Notes: generated by a model from the sequence alone, not told the origin. Positions 17,415 through 25,918 are shown, numbered from the stretch's first letter. The stretch: 46,537 nucleotides of DNA from Muribaculaceae bacterium (GCA_022509105.1 JAFLTV010000017.1:1-46537), one strand, 5' to 3'. Numbers and translations: made by a program.

Positions 17415-18926
17415 TTAGCCGCAGTGCCAGTATTTTTTGACAACTTTCATCATCTTATTGTGGTCGCCGGAAGTTTTTTCTCTCAGGTTGCCGTCATCAT
17501 ATTTGCGCAGCTTGGAGATAATGCCGTCAATCAGACGGGGAGAGAACACTTCTTTCTCTTCAAAAACTTCACGCGAGCCTTCAAGAGCGTTGGCTGAAGC
17601 CATGCAACTGTCGGGCAAAGATTTCAAAAGAGCAAGTTTTTCCTTGTTTTCATCGTTGTGAATGTTGACGCTCACATAAGTCTGCTCGGCCCTTTCGAGC
17701 GCGTTCTCCATTTCGAAACCTTTTCTTGCCGCCACCACCATGGCTGCTATCAACTGATAGATGTCGGCAGAGCAGTCGGCGCTTCTGAGTTCCACGGTCT
17801 GTTTTTGAGGCGGCACTCTGTCATTATTCTTTTCCTGAGGGTTAGCTTGGGAACACATATCGTTTTCGCCGGTCCATCCGAGCGGGACTCTGACCAAGAC
17901 AGATCTGTTTCTGTCGCCCCAGCATATTGAAGTCGGCGCTTCCTGATGAGGCACGAGTCGGAAATAGCTTGTGGGCACCTTGTTGCCCATAGCTGTTATT
18001 GCATCGGCATATTCCAGGATTCCGGCTATGGCTTTCTTGGCTGTGTCGCTAAGTTTGCCATTCTCCGTCATCATGTTGTTGTTGCCTTTCATGATTTTGA
18101 AATGAATATGTAGGCCGCTTCCGGCTTTTCCGGCTGTGATCTTGGGAGCAAAAGTGACGTCATAACCTTTCCTGGCGCCCAAGGTGCGGATAATCCATTT
18201 GGCAATCATGAGGTTATCGGCCGCTCTGATGGCCGGAATGGGAAGGAATTCGATTTCATTCTGCTCATATATCTTTCCTTCATAAGTGAAATTACCCACT
18301 TCATTATGGCCATATTTGATCTGTCCTCCGGCCTGGGCTATAAGGTTCATACATTCAACGCGGAAATCATTGAATTTAGCAAAAGGTGCCGATTCATGAT
18401 AGCCTTTCTGGTCGGAAGCATGGAAAAGGCCTGAATCGTCGGAAATAACATAATATTCCAGTTCGCCCATGGCAAAAAACTCCATGCCTGTGGTTTTTGT
18501 GAATTCTTCGCAGGCTTTTCTGAGTGCATATTCGGGAGATTCTTTCAAAGGCAATCCCTCTTTGTCGAAGAAGGAGGCAAGGAGAGTGAGCGTCGGAATC
18601 TCTGAGAAAGGATCGTGAAAAGCAGTGGAATATCTTGGAATAACGTAAAGGTCGCTGTTGCCGGCTTCAATGAAGGGAAAAAGGCTTGAGCCGTCAACGC
18701 GTTCGCCATAAGTCAGAATAGAGTCAAGATAACTCTCGGAATTGATTACAAAGTTCAGGCTTTTAAGGCGATTGTCGTCTGCCGGATACATGAATTTCAC
18801 CATCCGGATACCATTCGCCTTCACATAATCGATAAGATCTGCTTTTGTGAACTCTTCAGAAGGTTTCTGAAGATATTCCACGAGTTTATTGGGATTTAAA
18901 CTCAAATTAGGGTTAAACATGGTCAA
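17415..18926 (-). CDS. glnA: glutamine synthetase family protein
   Basis: A 503-residue glutamine synthetase, the ATP-dependent ligase that makes glutamine from glutamate and ammonium. Motifs seen are the N-terminal beta-grasp with VKFMYPADDNR, the metal-binding ELEYYVI, the glutamate/metal region AGKAGSGLHIHFK, and the ATP/phosphate region NRSVLVRVPLG followed by VELRSADCSADIYQLIAA. It is longer than classical GSI (about 470) and much shorter than GSIII (about 700). I see no NLYDLP-type adenylylation site. It is divergent from trxA and convergent with the DoxX-like gene, so it is transcribed alone. Whether it is the cell's main enzyme cannot be judged from one window. Confidence 0.9.
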   Translation of the reverse strand: MTMFNPNLSLNPNKLVEYLQKPSEEFTKADLIDYVKANGIRMVKFMYPADDNRLKSLNFVINSESYLDSILTYGERVDGSSLFPFIEAGNSDLYVIPRYSTAFHDPFSEIPTLTLLASFFDKEGLPLKESPEYALRKACEEFTKTTGMEFFAMGELEYYVISDDSGLFHASDQKGYHESAPFAKFNDFRVECMNLIAQAGGQIKYGHNEVGNFTYEGKIYEQNEIEFLPIPAIRAADNLMIAKWIIRTLGARKGYDVTFAPKITAGKAGSGLHIHFKIMKGNNNMMTENGKLSDTAKKAIAGILEYADAITAMGNKVPTSYFRLVPHQEAPTSICWGDRNRSVLVRVPLGWTGENDMCSQANPQEKNNDRVPPQKQTVELRSADCSADIYQLIAAMVVAARKGFEMENALERAEQTYVSVNIHNDENKEKLALLKSLPDSCMASANALEGSREVFEEKEVFSPRLIDGIISKLRKYDDGNLREKTSGDHNKMMKVVKKYWHCG

Positions 18927-19089
18927 TTAGATTTTAAGGTATAATTTGGTTGAATTGTTAGCCTCTTAAAAAAAGAGGAAAAGTTTTCAAATATAAATAA
19001 TAAAAAATTCTTAACAAAATAATTTAAATGAACCGACTTTTATTTCGATTGTTCTATATATAAAAGTCAAATATTTAAAAACAAAGATT

Positions 19090-19389
19090 ATGGAAAAGTT
19101 TGAAGACATTATCAACTCAGATAAGCCGGTATTAGTAGATTTTTTCGCAACATGGTGTGGACCGTGTCAAATGATGCATCCTATACTTGAAGAGCTCCAC
19201 GGATTGATCGGCGACAAGGCCAGGATCTTAAAAGTGGACATAGACAAGAATCAGGAATTGGCGCAACAATATGCAGTAAGGTCAGTTCCGACGCTTATGG
19301 TGTTTAAGAAAGGTAAACTGGAGTGGCGTCAGAGCGGAGTTCAGAATGCCGCCACTTTGGAACAGATTATAAACGAATATGTAGATTAG
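19090..19389 (+). CDS. trxA: thioredoxin
   Basis: A 99-residue cytoplasmic thioredoxin with the active site WCGPC (Cys23, Cys26) in FFATWCGPCQMMHP, the buried DFF aspartate and the cis-Pro in VRSVPTLMVF. It has no signal peptide. It is slightly shorter than E. coli TrxA (108 residues) because the N-terminus is trimmed, as is common in Bacteroidales. It stands alone, divergent from glutamine synthetase, and is closed by a strong terminator. Confidence 0.96.
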   Translation: MEKFEDIINSDKPVLVDFFATWCGPCQMMHPILEELHGLIGDKARILKVDIDKNQELAQQYAVRSVPTLMVFKKGKLEWRQSGVQNAATLEQIINEYVD

Positions 19390-19410
19390 TTGGAATTTAT
19401 ATTATGGGTG

Positions 19411-19449
19411 AAGGAGGGCATGTTTGCGAAGGCATGCCCTCCTTTTATT
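19411..19449 (+). terminator. rho-independent terminator of trxA
   Basis: AAGGAGGGCATG (19411-19422) pairs with CATGCCCTCCTT (19433-19444), a 12-bp perfect GC-rich stem with a 10-base loop followed by T-rich sequence, 21 bases after the trxA stop. Confidence 0.92.
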
Positions 19450-19620
19450 CCCGGTTTCCTTTAAAGACAAAACTTACTCGGGAAAATTTGCAATGGAATG
19501 AATGAGTTGGCATTGGAAATTGCGGAGGGAGGAGGACTTTGATTGAAAGGTAATGGGGCGACGTGGGTTTTAAACCATAAAAAGGGAAGTTTGTCGTTAT
19601 TATATTCAAACGACACTCTT

Positions 19621-20379
19621 ATGAAGAAGATATTATCCATAATACTTTTAGCTGTTTTTCTATTTGCTCTTGATGGAAAAGCCCAGGGGAAAGAAACGCT
19701 AAACTATGTGATATCCTATAAATGGGGACTGATACATAAAGATGCGGGAGATGCCACCTTTATACGGACTCCGAAAGGAAACGGCTTTGAATTGAAGGTG
19801 GTCGGTAAGACAAAACCTTGGGCCGACAAGATATTCCATGTTCGCGACACGCTGATTTCTATGGTTGGCAAGAACAATTATTTGCCGACAAAGTATACAA
19901 GGATAGCGCATGAGAAGGGGAAATACAGTCGCGATGAGATAAATTTCTCGCGGTCGGGAAATGTGACAAAAGGCACAGGTAAAAAGATAAGGGAGAAGAA
20001 AGCCGGCGCCGGAATAACCACAAAAGAAATCAATATCCAAGGCACGGGTCAGGTGTATGACATCCTGAGTGTGGTTTATTTCATCCGGAATCTGGATTTT
20101 GCAAATATGAAAGAGAAAGTGCCTGTGACTGCCACCATATTCTCAGGCGACCAGGTGGAGAAGCTCACAATATATTGTAAAGGGAAAGAAAAAATAAAAC
20201 TCAAAGACAAGAAGGAGCGTGAAAGCTGGCATATTGTCTTCAAGTTTACAACGGGAGGGGGAAAGAAATCAAGCGATGATATCAATTGCTGGATCTCGGA
20301 TGATTCCTCTCATATACCGTTACTGATAACCGGGAGTCTGCCTGTAGGACAGGTTAGATGCACGTATGTGCCTAAATAA
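19621..20379 (+). CDS. DUF3108 family exported protein
   Basis: About 252 residues. The start chosen is the ATG of MKKILSIILLAVFLFAL, which gives a clean signal peptide ending near GKAQG. The frame remains open 26 codons upstream to an ATG at 19543, but that would bury the signal. The mature part begins ETLNYVISYKWGLIHKDAGDATF, the typical opening of DUF3108, and runs as a beta-rich fold to the end. DUF3108 proteins are periplasmic or outer-membrane associated and of unknown function. The gene stands alone between two terminators. Confidence 0.82.
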   Translation: MKKILSIILLAVFLFALDGKAQGKETLNYVISYKWGLIHKDAGDATFIRTPKGNGFELKVVGKTKPWADKIFHVRDTLISMVGKNNYLPTKYTRIAHEKGKYSRDEINFSRSGNVTKGTGKKIREKKAGAGITTKEINIQGTGQVYDILSVVYFIRNLDFANMKEKVPVTATIFSGDQVEKLTIYCKGKEKIKLKDKKERESWHIVFKFTTGGGKKSSDDINCWISDDSSHIPLLITGSLPVGQVRCTYVPK

Positions 20380-20397
20380 GTTCTGAAAAGATATATC

Positions 20398-20433
20398 AAA
20401 AGGTTTAAGCCAGGAATGGGTTAGACCTTTTTT
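20398..20433. terminator. bidirectional terminator overlapping the MBL gene end
   Basis: AAAAGGT-TTAA-GCC (20398-20411) pairs with GGG-TTAG-ACCTTTT (20418-20431) with one mismatch and one wobble, followed by T on the plus strand. It includes the last codons of the MBL gene, serves the DUF3108 gene and probably also the opposite strand. Confidence 0.65.
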
Positions 20434-21046
20434 CTCGTCCGATGGTTGTGGATGGTCCGTGACCCGGGAAGACGACAGTGTCGTCGGGAAGAGTCAGAAG
20501 CCGGTTGTTAATGTTAGTGATGAGCTCGCTGTAATTCCCTCCGGGGAGATCTGTGCGGCCAATGCTGCCTTGGAAAAGAGCATCTCCGGAAATAAGGAAT
20601 CCGTCTTTTTTGTCGTAAAGTGCTACACTTCCCTTCGAATGACCGGGAACTGAGATCACTTCCAGTTCTCCATTGCCGATCTTAATTATATCGCCATCCT
20701 CCAGATATTGAGAAATTTCAATATTATCAAGATTCATATTCATTCCAAACATACGGGCTTGGTCGGCAAGTCGTTGACCCATGAACTCATCCCCCTTATG
20801 AGCCAGCACCGGGGCTCCATATTTCTTTTTGAGGAACGGCACGCCGGCCACATGATCGATATGCAGATGCGTATTGATGATATGCGTCAGGGTCAACCCT
20901 TTCTCAGATATGAAATTTTCAATGGCCTTTTCTTCTTCGGGATTTGACATGCCGGGATCAATAACAGCACATTTTTTCTCATCTTCATCGAATAGAAGAT
21001 ATGTGTTAATTCCGAATAAGCTCAATTGAAATATAGCGATTTCCAT
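20405..21046 (-). CDS. MBL-fold metallohydrolase (glyoxalase II-like)
   Basis: A 213-residue metallo-beta-lactamase-fold hydrolase. The metal motif HxHxDH appears as THLHIDHVAG. Further ligands lie in PGHSKGS and SGDALF, and the closing FPGHGPSTTIGREK is typical of hydroxyacylglutathione hydrolase-like enzymes. There is no signal peptide, so it is cytoplasmic. It lacks the C-terminal substrate domain of true GloB. It lies 47 bases downstream of rsmG on the same strand and may be read from the rsmG promoter. The substrate is unknown; a thioester or a persulfide is possible. Confidence 0.9.
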   Translation of the reverse strand: MEIAIFQLSLFGINTYLLFDEDEKKCAVIDPGMSNPEEEKAIENFISEKGLTLTHIINTHLHIDHVAGVPFLKKKYGAPVLAHKGDEFMGQRLADQARMFGMNMNLDNIEISQYLEDGDIIKIGNGELEVISVPGHSKGSVALYDKKDGFLISGDALFQGSIGRTDLPGGNYSELITNINNRLLTLPDDTVVFPGHGPSTTIGREKRSNPFLA

Positions 21047-21093
21047 AAATATTAAATTATAGGATGATGTTTGTGAACTATTTGAAGGGAGTA

Positions 21094-21717
21094 TTAAAGA
21101 ATAGGCGTGAAAACGATTTTCTTTGTTTCAAAGAAAGGCTCTGAAAAATAATTTGAGACCGGAACGATTTCCGAAGAAGCAGCAAATTTTCCTAACTCAT
21201 TGGTTACATCGCCTCCTTTAAGAGTGATAAGCCCGTTTGGGATGGGGTTCTTTTGATCTTTGGAAATATTTTTTTTGCAAATTTTAATGAGCGATTGTTG
21301 GTCGGTCACAGCTCTGGAGACAACAAAATCAACTTTGTCGTGACATTCACCCATATCTCCATGTTGGAAAGAAACATTCTTCAACCCGATTTTCTCCGCA
21401 ATTTCTTTGGCCACGTTTATTTTTTTGCCGACACGGTCGATAAGATGAAAATTCACGTCAGGGAAGATAACAGCGAGAGGAAGCCCAGGGAGACCGCCAC
21501 CTGTGCCCAGATCAATAATCTTGGTGCAGGGTGTGAAATTTATGAATTTGGCGATGGCCAGAGAGTGAAGAATATGATTGATTTCAAGATTGTCGATGTC
21601 TTTTCTTGAGACAACATTGATTTTATCGTTGAGCTCCCGGAAAAGGGAAGCCATCATGCGAAATTGGGAGATTTGGTTTTCGGAGAGATCCGGAAAATAT
21701 TTGATCAACTCATCCAT
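21094..21717 (-). CDS. rsmG: 16S rRNA m7G527 methyltransferase RsmG
   Basis: About 207 residues. This SAM-dependent enzyme methylates N7 of G527 in 16S rRNA. The SAM-binding motif is IIDLGTGGGLPGLPLAV, and the N-terminal INVVSRKDI stretch and VVSRAV are RsmG signatures. I took the start at MDELIKYFPDLS, which matches the family N-terminus. An in-frame ATG at 21735 would add six residues and leave a leader of only about 16 bases from the predicted transcription start. The promoter lies back to back with that of rpmH. Confidence 0.93.
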   Translation of the reverse strand: MDELIKYFPDLSENQISQFRMMASLFRELNDKINVVSRKDIDNLEINHILHSLAIAKFINFTPCTKIIDLGTGGGLPGLPLAVIFPDVNFHLIDRVGKKINVAKEIAEKIGLKNVSFQHGDMGECHDKVDFVVSRAVTDQQSLIKICKKNISKDQKNPIPNGLITLKGGDVTNELGKFAASSEIVPVSNYFSEPFFETKKIVFTPIL

Positions 21718-21757
21718 AAAAATGAGAATATTCAATAAAAAAGGGGAATTATCACCA

Positions 21758-21789
21758 CAAAATTAAAGAATGAATAGAGTTAAAACAAA
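21758..21789 (-). promoter_or_regulatory. Bacteroidetes-type promoter of rsmG
   Basis: On the minus strand TTTG (21786-21789) and TAATTTTG (21758-21765) are separated by 20 bases. It is divergent from, and directly beside, the rpmH promoter. Confidence 0.65.
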
Positions 21790-21794
21790 TTAAG

Positions 21795-21826
21795 TTTGTG
21801 GAAATAAAAGTTATTTTTTAAATTTG
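21795..21826 (+). promoter_or_regulatory. Bacteroidetes-type promoter of rpmH
   Basis: TTTG (21795-21798) and TAAATTTG (21819-21826) are separated by 20 bases, a full match to the -33/-7 consensus, 30 bases before the rpmH ATG. Confidence 0.75.
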
Positions 21827-21856
21827 CAGTCCGAAACAAGAAAAAATATCATTGCA

Positions 21857-22012
21857 ATGAAAAGAACATATCAACCCTCCAACCGCAGAAGAGTCAACAA
21901 ACACGGCTTCAGGGAAAGAATGGCAACAAAAGACGGCCGCAAAGTTTTAGCACGCAGACGTGCAAAAGGTCGTGCATCCTTGACAGTATCCGACCATCTT
22001 GCGAGCAAATGA
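21857..22012 (+). CDS. rpmH: 50S ribosomal protein bL34
   Basis: A 51-residue basic ribosomal protein of the large subunit. [20 protein letters not shown] and the [13 protein letters not shown] tail are diagnostic. The open frame extends to an earlier ATG at 21824, but that lies inside the promoter -7 box, so the start is at MKRTYQ. In many bacteria rpmH is followed by rnpA; here a terminator comes straight after it and a convergent gene follows. Confidence 0.97.
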   Translation: MKRTYQPSNRRRVNKHGFRERMATKDGRKVLARRRAKGRASLTVSDHLASK

Positions 22013-22037
22013 TTTTATCCGTTGAGGATAAAAATGG

Positions 22038-22070
22038 CGGGAAAAGTGAAGAAGCTTTTCCCGTTATTTT
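22038..22070 (+). terminator. rho-independent terminator of rpmH
   Basis: CGGGAAAAG (22038-22046) pairs with CTTTTCCCG (22055-22063) around an 8-base loop. TTATTTTTAT follows. Confidence 0.88.
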
Positions 22071-22132
22071 TATAGGCCTGTGTAAAAAATAAGGCTTTTC
22101 AAATAGTGTGAATGAAAATTTGATGACGGAAA

Positions 22133-23344
22133 TCAGATTTTTTTCAGGAGACGCGCGTCGACACCAATTTCCCAACGGCCGTTGCGGTCAAGCAAAGCCA
22201 CCCTGTAAACAATGTTCTCATTTTCAAGACTTCGGGGAGAAGATTTTACCACGAGGCCTTGAAGATCGGCAAACTCACCATTAACAACAACCACTTTATC
22301 GCCCGGTTTTAATTCCAATTCTCCGGCAGGAGCCACTTCATATCCAGGCCCCAGGATACCTATGGCTTTACGGAAATCTTCCATAGCTTTAGAGGGAATG
22401 ACGGCATATTTTGCCGACCCGACTCCGGGATTTCTATAGCACCATGCAATATCGTAGAGATAATTAAAAAGCTTATAAATATCGGTTATCTTATATTTGA
22501 AAAATACCACATCTCTGATGATCGGACGTCCTTTCCACACGATTTTTCGGCCTATTCTCACGGCAATTTCGTCGCAGGGATAAAAAAGCTCCGGCATTTT
22601 AGCAAGCCCTTTGATTTTTGAGAATCTGTCCAGGAGAGTTTCGAAATTAACACCGGGCCGCAATCTCATGGCAAACCATTGTGGGAAATTGCCTTTTAAT
22701 GTCAGAGCGAGGGAAGAGAGAATTGATTCTTTTTCTCTGTTGTCTAATTCCGAAGCAGTGCATAAATCAAATATATTGAGAGAATCCGGTATATTTTTAA
22801 CTATGGCTTTGACAGCCGAGGGCAGAATTCCGCAGCGAATGGCAAGCGAGATCCAGGCGAGCCTTACATTTTCAGGAGCATGTTCCAAAGACTGCTTTTG
22901 CGCGTTAAGAATCAATTTTGCAAACGGAGCATAATCTTCCTTCTCTTTTGAAGAAGAGAAATTGAAGAGCCTGAAATTATCGTCAATCAATTTAGAATAG
23001 TCGGGATAGAAATCCTCTGTCTTTAATTTCTTTTTCAAAGATTTGAAGATGTCTGATTTCCCTCCCTCTATATTTTCAGCAGACCGGGAATAAAGGGATG
23101 CCACCTTGTCGAGATAAAAAGAGGCGGTTTTTTCAGAGAGACCGCGTAGCCTGTTGTCGACAATCCAGTTTTCAATCACTTCATTATCCAGCACATGAGA
23201 CATCGGATAATTAGCAATAATGAAAATTTTAAAAGAGGTGAGAGCCTTTTCATAAGAATGTCTGCTCTCGCCTTTGAAAACCTCCAGACGGTCGTTAAAG
23301 AGGTTTATGAGATTTTGGAGATTAGGTGTAAGAATCTTTTTCAC
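22133..23344 (-). CDS. recombinase-like N-terminus fused to NusG-like NGN/KOW domains
   Basis: A 403-residue protein that joins two unlike parts. Residues about 8-110 resemble the SAM-like core-binding domain of tyrosine recombinases (SYEKALTSFKIFI, WIVDNRLRGLSEKTASFYL, ASLYSRS). Residues 130-215 look like the first part of a catalytic domain (RLAWISLAIRCGILPSAV), but the arginine of the usual GLRxSEL position is not kept and no HxxR or nucleophilic Tyr box follows. From about 219 (FPQWFAMRLRPG) to 335 it resembles an NGN domain of NusG/UpxY antiterminators, with a KOW-like SH3 at about 342-400 (LKPGDKVVVVNGEFADLQG). It is the last gene of a minus-strand operon with an esterase and a propeller lipoprotein. 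Likely role: a specialised transcription elongation or antitermination factor. Domain calls are by eye. Confidence 0.65.
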   Translation of the reverse strand: MKKILTPNLQNLINLFNDRLEVFKGESRHSYEKALTSFKIFIIANYPMSHVLDNEVIENWIVDNRLRGLSEKTASFYLDKVASLYSRSAENIEGGKSDIFKSLKKKLKTEDFYPDYSKLIDDNFRLFNFSSSKEKEDYAPFAKLILNAQKQSLEHAPENVRLAWISLAIRCGILPSAVKAIVKNIPDSLNIFDLCTASELDNREKESILSSLALTLKGNFPQWFAMRLRPGVNFETLLDRFSKIKGLAKMPELFYPCDEIAVRIGRKIVWKGRPIIRDVVFFKYKITDIYKLFNYLYDIAWCYRNPGVGSAKYAVIPSKAMEDFRKAIGILGPGYEVAPAGELELKPGDKVVVVNGEFADLQGLVVKSSPRSLENENIVYRVALLDRNGRWEIGVDARLLKKI

Positions 23345-23357
23345 CTTTCAGGGATTC

Positions 23358-24260
23358 TTATTTCTTTTTGTTTTTTACAGACTTGGAACTGCCGGAAGAT
23401 TTTTTCGAACCTGATTTTTTCGAAGCGGGTTTTTTAGATGTAGAGGAAGATTTAGAATTAGCAGAAGATTTGTTTTTTGAACCCGAGAAATTAAGGCCGC
23501 TATAGGCTCCCGACATTTTAGAAGAAACGTCAAAAGTTTTTGTGATGGGCCTTCCTTCATCCAGCAGGGAATGGCTGAAGAGCCATTCGTAGGTTTCCGG
23601 CATATAAAACACTCTTGCCGGCTGGGAATGATTCATGCCGGGGACTCTGTCGTAGAAGAGACGAGGAGTTCTGGAATTTGCGGCTCTCATTTCGTTGACC
23701 ACCTTATCCGACTGGGAAATAGAGACGGCATTATCGGCTGTGCCATGAATGATCCAGAGAGGCATTTCGTTGAGGGTGCCGACATTCTTTTGGGTTGCGC
23801 CTCCACACATGGCTATGGCGGCGGCGATTTCGTCGGCATAAGTGGCCGCGAAGTCAAGAGTGCCATATCCTCCGAGACTCATTCCCAGAACGTAGATGCG
23901 GTTCTGATCTATTTTATCATTATGATCAACAAGATAATCCACAATATTCATAATTTTCTCCGGATTCCATGAACCTCCCGGATTCTGAGGAGCAAGCACG
24001 AAAGCATCTATATCGCGTCCTTTTTCGAGGGCATCGAGTGTGCCGTAACGTTTCACCTTATTAAGGTCGTTGCCGCATAATGACTGACCGTGGAGAAAAA
24101 TGACGAGGGGTTTTAATTCAGTTGGATTCTCCGGCTCCGCAAACCAATAATTATATCCGTCTTTCACATCGCCGCGATGGGCTGTTATCTTATGGGCAGT
24201 AGATTCAAAATTAAAAAACAGGGCAATCAGGAAGATTGCCAGGGCTATATATTTCTTCAT
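23358..24260 (-). CDS. exported alpha/beta-hydrolase (esterase)
   Basis: A 300-residue exported serine hydrolase of the prolyl-oligopeptidase/feruloyl-esterase-like class. The signal peptide covers about residues 1-22. The oxyanion region is LVIFLHGQSLCG, the nucleophile is in GMSLGGYG, the acid is probably in IHGTADNAV and the histidine in PGMNHSQP. After about residue 250 comes a low-complexity tail of Ser and Lys, strongly basic and likely disordered. The start overlaps the stop of the propeller lipoprotein gene by 4 bases, and 13 bases separate it from the recombinase-NusG-like gene, so the three form an operon. The substrate is unknown. Confidence 0.86.
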   Translation of the reverse strand: MKKYIALAIFLIALFFNFESTAHKITAHRGDVKDGYNYWFAEPENPTELKPLVIFLHGQSLCGNDLNKVKRYGTLDALEKGRDIDAFVLAPQNPGGSWNPEKIMNIVDYLVDHNDKIDQNRIYVLGMSLGGYGTLDFAATYADEIAAAIAMCGGATQKNVGTLNEMPLWIIHGTADNAVSISQSDKVVNEMRAANSRTPRLFYDRVPGMNHSQPARVFYMPETYEWLFSHSLLDEGRPITKTFDVSSKMSGAYSGLNFSGSKNKSSANSKSSSTSKKPASKKSGSKKSSGSSKSVKNKKK

Positions 24261-25852
24261 TCTATTGTCAGTTTAAAGATTGAATTGCCTCGGGTTCCGA
24301 CAACAAGACTGTTGCCGACCACAACTGGAGAAGATTCGAAATTATTTCCTATTCTTTCGGTGAATAAAATGTTGCCGTTGGAAGCGTCAAAAATATACAT
24401 ATTCCCGATACAGTCTCCTCCTACGATATACATTTTGCCGTCAGGATCGAGGAAACTGACCGGAGACGACCAAGCATAGTGTTTCAGTTTGGTCTGATAA
24501 AGAATTTTGCCGGTTTTCCGGTCGAAAGCTATGAGTTCACCGTTTTGTCGTTCGTCATTTCTAACGCAGAAATCAAACAACATTCCTTCGCAATCTCCCC
24601 TTCCCAAAAGCGGAGAGGCATAATAACCGCCGTCGAAATGCTTGTTGGCTATGGTGAACTGTTTGCCGGGTAACTTTGAAATCCAAACCTCGCTGCCATC
24701 TTTAAGGTTTAGTTTTACGAAATTGGCAGTGCCGCTTGCTCCTTGCCTATCGATTTCACAGCCAACATAGAGATAAGGCTCTCCCTCTTCCTCAACGATG
24801 AGGGGAGTGCAATCAGTGTCATCGCCGAGCTTATAAAGCCACACCGGATTCATAGTGTCAAGATTGATGGCAATGATGTTTCCATGATTGTCGCAGACGA
24901 CGCCATAGTTGGCATATACAGCCATGGAAGATTCGATTCCGGGGGCTGCTCCGTTTATTTTATAGCGCAACACGGAATGTTGGGTCATCCTGCCCGGCTC
25001 CGCCAGATACTTATAGACCGCTCCGTTTTCGGCCGGGAAAAATTGGAATTGTCCCGCTCTTACCGACGAAGAGTCGAATGCTCCCCAACGACGCAACGCC
25101 TTAGGATCTTCGGGAAGGAAGAGGTCTTTTTTATTAGTGAAAAGATCAACAAGAAAAACACCGAAAGGACGTTCGACCGGCACACCCTGGCCTACATACA
25201 GATTTCCGTTAAGGGAAGGATCCAAAGACACGGAACCTTTAAGAGGATTTTTACCGGGTATATCCGGTCGGGAAGGTTTGCCGGAGACAAAGTCTATGAA
25301 ATAAAGATTGCCACACAGTGACCCCACAATAATTTCCTTACCGGAAAAGTCGGGATAAACGGCATTGTTGGCTCTCATTTTGGATAGAATGCTGTCGGGC
25401 CATTCCACATAGACAGGCTCACCACTCCAACCGGAGCCTCCGCCCCATTGTCCGAACTGAGTTTCGCTATAGTTTTCCGCAGTTTTAAATGTCCAGTCGA
25501 CACGAATTCCCGTGGGAGCTTTAGAGACAACGCCACCGAAATCTGCTTGTCGACGAGCACCTTTCCGGAATGTGAAAGCCCCGGGGACATCCGTGTATAA
25601 ATCCCTGAGAGTGTTTAAATTGCCGGGAAGTGTGGAATCGTTGATCTGGACCTTAAAATCTATGGATTTGGCAGATTCATAAATAGTATCAGGAAGTCGG
25701 GATGGCTCTTTCAACAGTTCCTGTCTTGCTAAAGCTGTTGAATCCTCTTCTTCTATGGAGTCATTGCCTGAAGAATTCCCTCCATTATGGCAACTGAAAA
25801 GCAGTAAGGAAAAAGCAGCTGCAGATAAAAATTTAAAGATATGCCTCATCAT
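24257..25852 (-). CDS. PQQ-type beta-propeller lipoprotein
   Basis: A 531-residue protein with a lipoprotein signal ending LLFSC (Cys21), an acidic Ser/Glu linker and then a PQQ/BamB-like propeller. Repeats contain strands such as GSLCGNLYFID, GNIIAINLDTMNPVW, GELIAFDRKTGKILYQT and GNMYIFDASNGNILF. The first part (about 60-160) has the WTFKTAENYSETQFGQWGGG region of the outer-membrane PQQ-like family. No dehydrogenase residues are apparent, so it is more likely a binding or scaffold protein than a quinoprotein. It is the first gene of the esterase/recombinase-NusG operon, with a consensus promoter 35 bases upstream. Confidence 0.85.
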   Translation of the reverse strand: MMRHIFKFLSAAAFSLLLFSCHNGGNSSGNDSIEEEDSTALARQELLKEPSRLPDTIYESAKSIDFKVQINDSTLPGNLNTLRDLYTDVPGAFTFRKGARRQADFGGVVSKAPTGIRVDWTFKTAENYSETQFGQWGGGSGWSGEPVYVEWPDSILSKMRANNAVYPDFSGKEIIVGSLCGNLYFIDFVSGKPSRPDIPGKNPLKGSVSLDPSLNGNLYVGQGVPVERPFGVFLVDLFTNKKDLFLPEDPKALRRWGAFDSSSVRAGQFQFFPAENGAVYKYLAEPGRMTQHSVLRYKINGAAPGIESSMAVYANYGVVCDNHGNIIAINLDTMNPVWLYKLGDDTDCTPLIVEEEGEPYLYVGCEIDRQGASGTANFVKLNLKDGSEVWISKLPGKQFTIANKHFDGGYYASPLLGRGDCEGMLFDFCVRNDERQNGELIAFDRKTGKILYQTKLKHYAWSSPVSFLDPDGKMYIVGGDCIGNMYIFDASNGNILFTERIGNNFESSPVVVGNSLVVGTRGNSIFKLTIE

Positions 25853-25886
25853 TTAATAACAGTGTGAAAAATCCATAAATTTATGA

Positions 25887-25918
25887 CAAAATTACTGTTA
25901 ACTTATGATATAGCCAAA
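25887..25918 (-). promoter_or_regulatory. promoter of the propeller-esterase-regulator operon
   Basis: On the minus strand TTTG (25915-25918) and TAATTTTG (25887-25894) are separated by 20 bases, a full Bacteroidetes consensus. Transcription would start near 25880, about 28 bases before the first ATG. Confidence 0.68.

Noticed and set aside
18962..18978. CCTCTT-AAAAA-AAGAGG hairpin between glutamine synthetase and trxA
   Set aside because: A six-bp stem between divergent genes, with no terminator role possible for either; could be chance.
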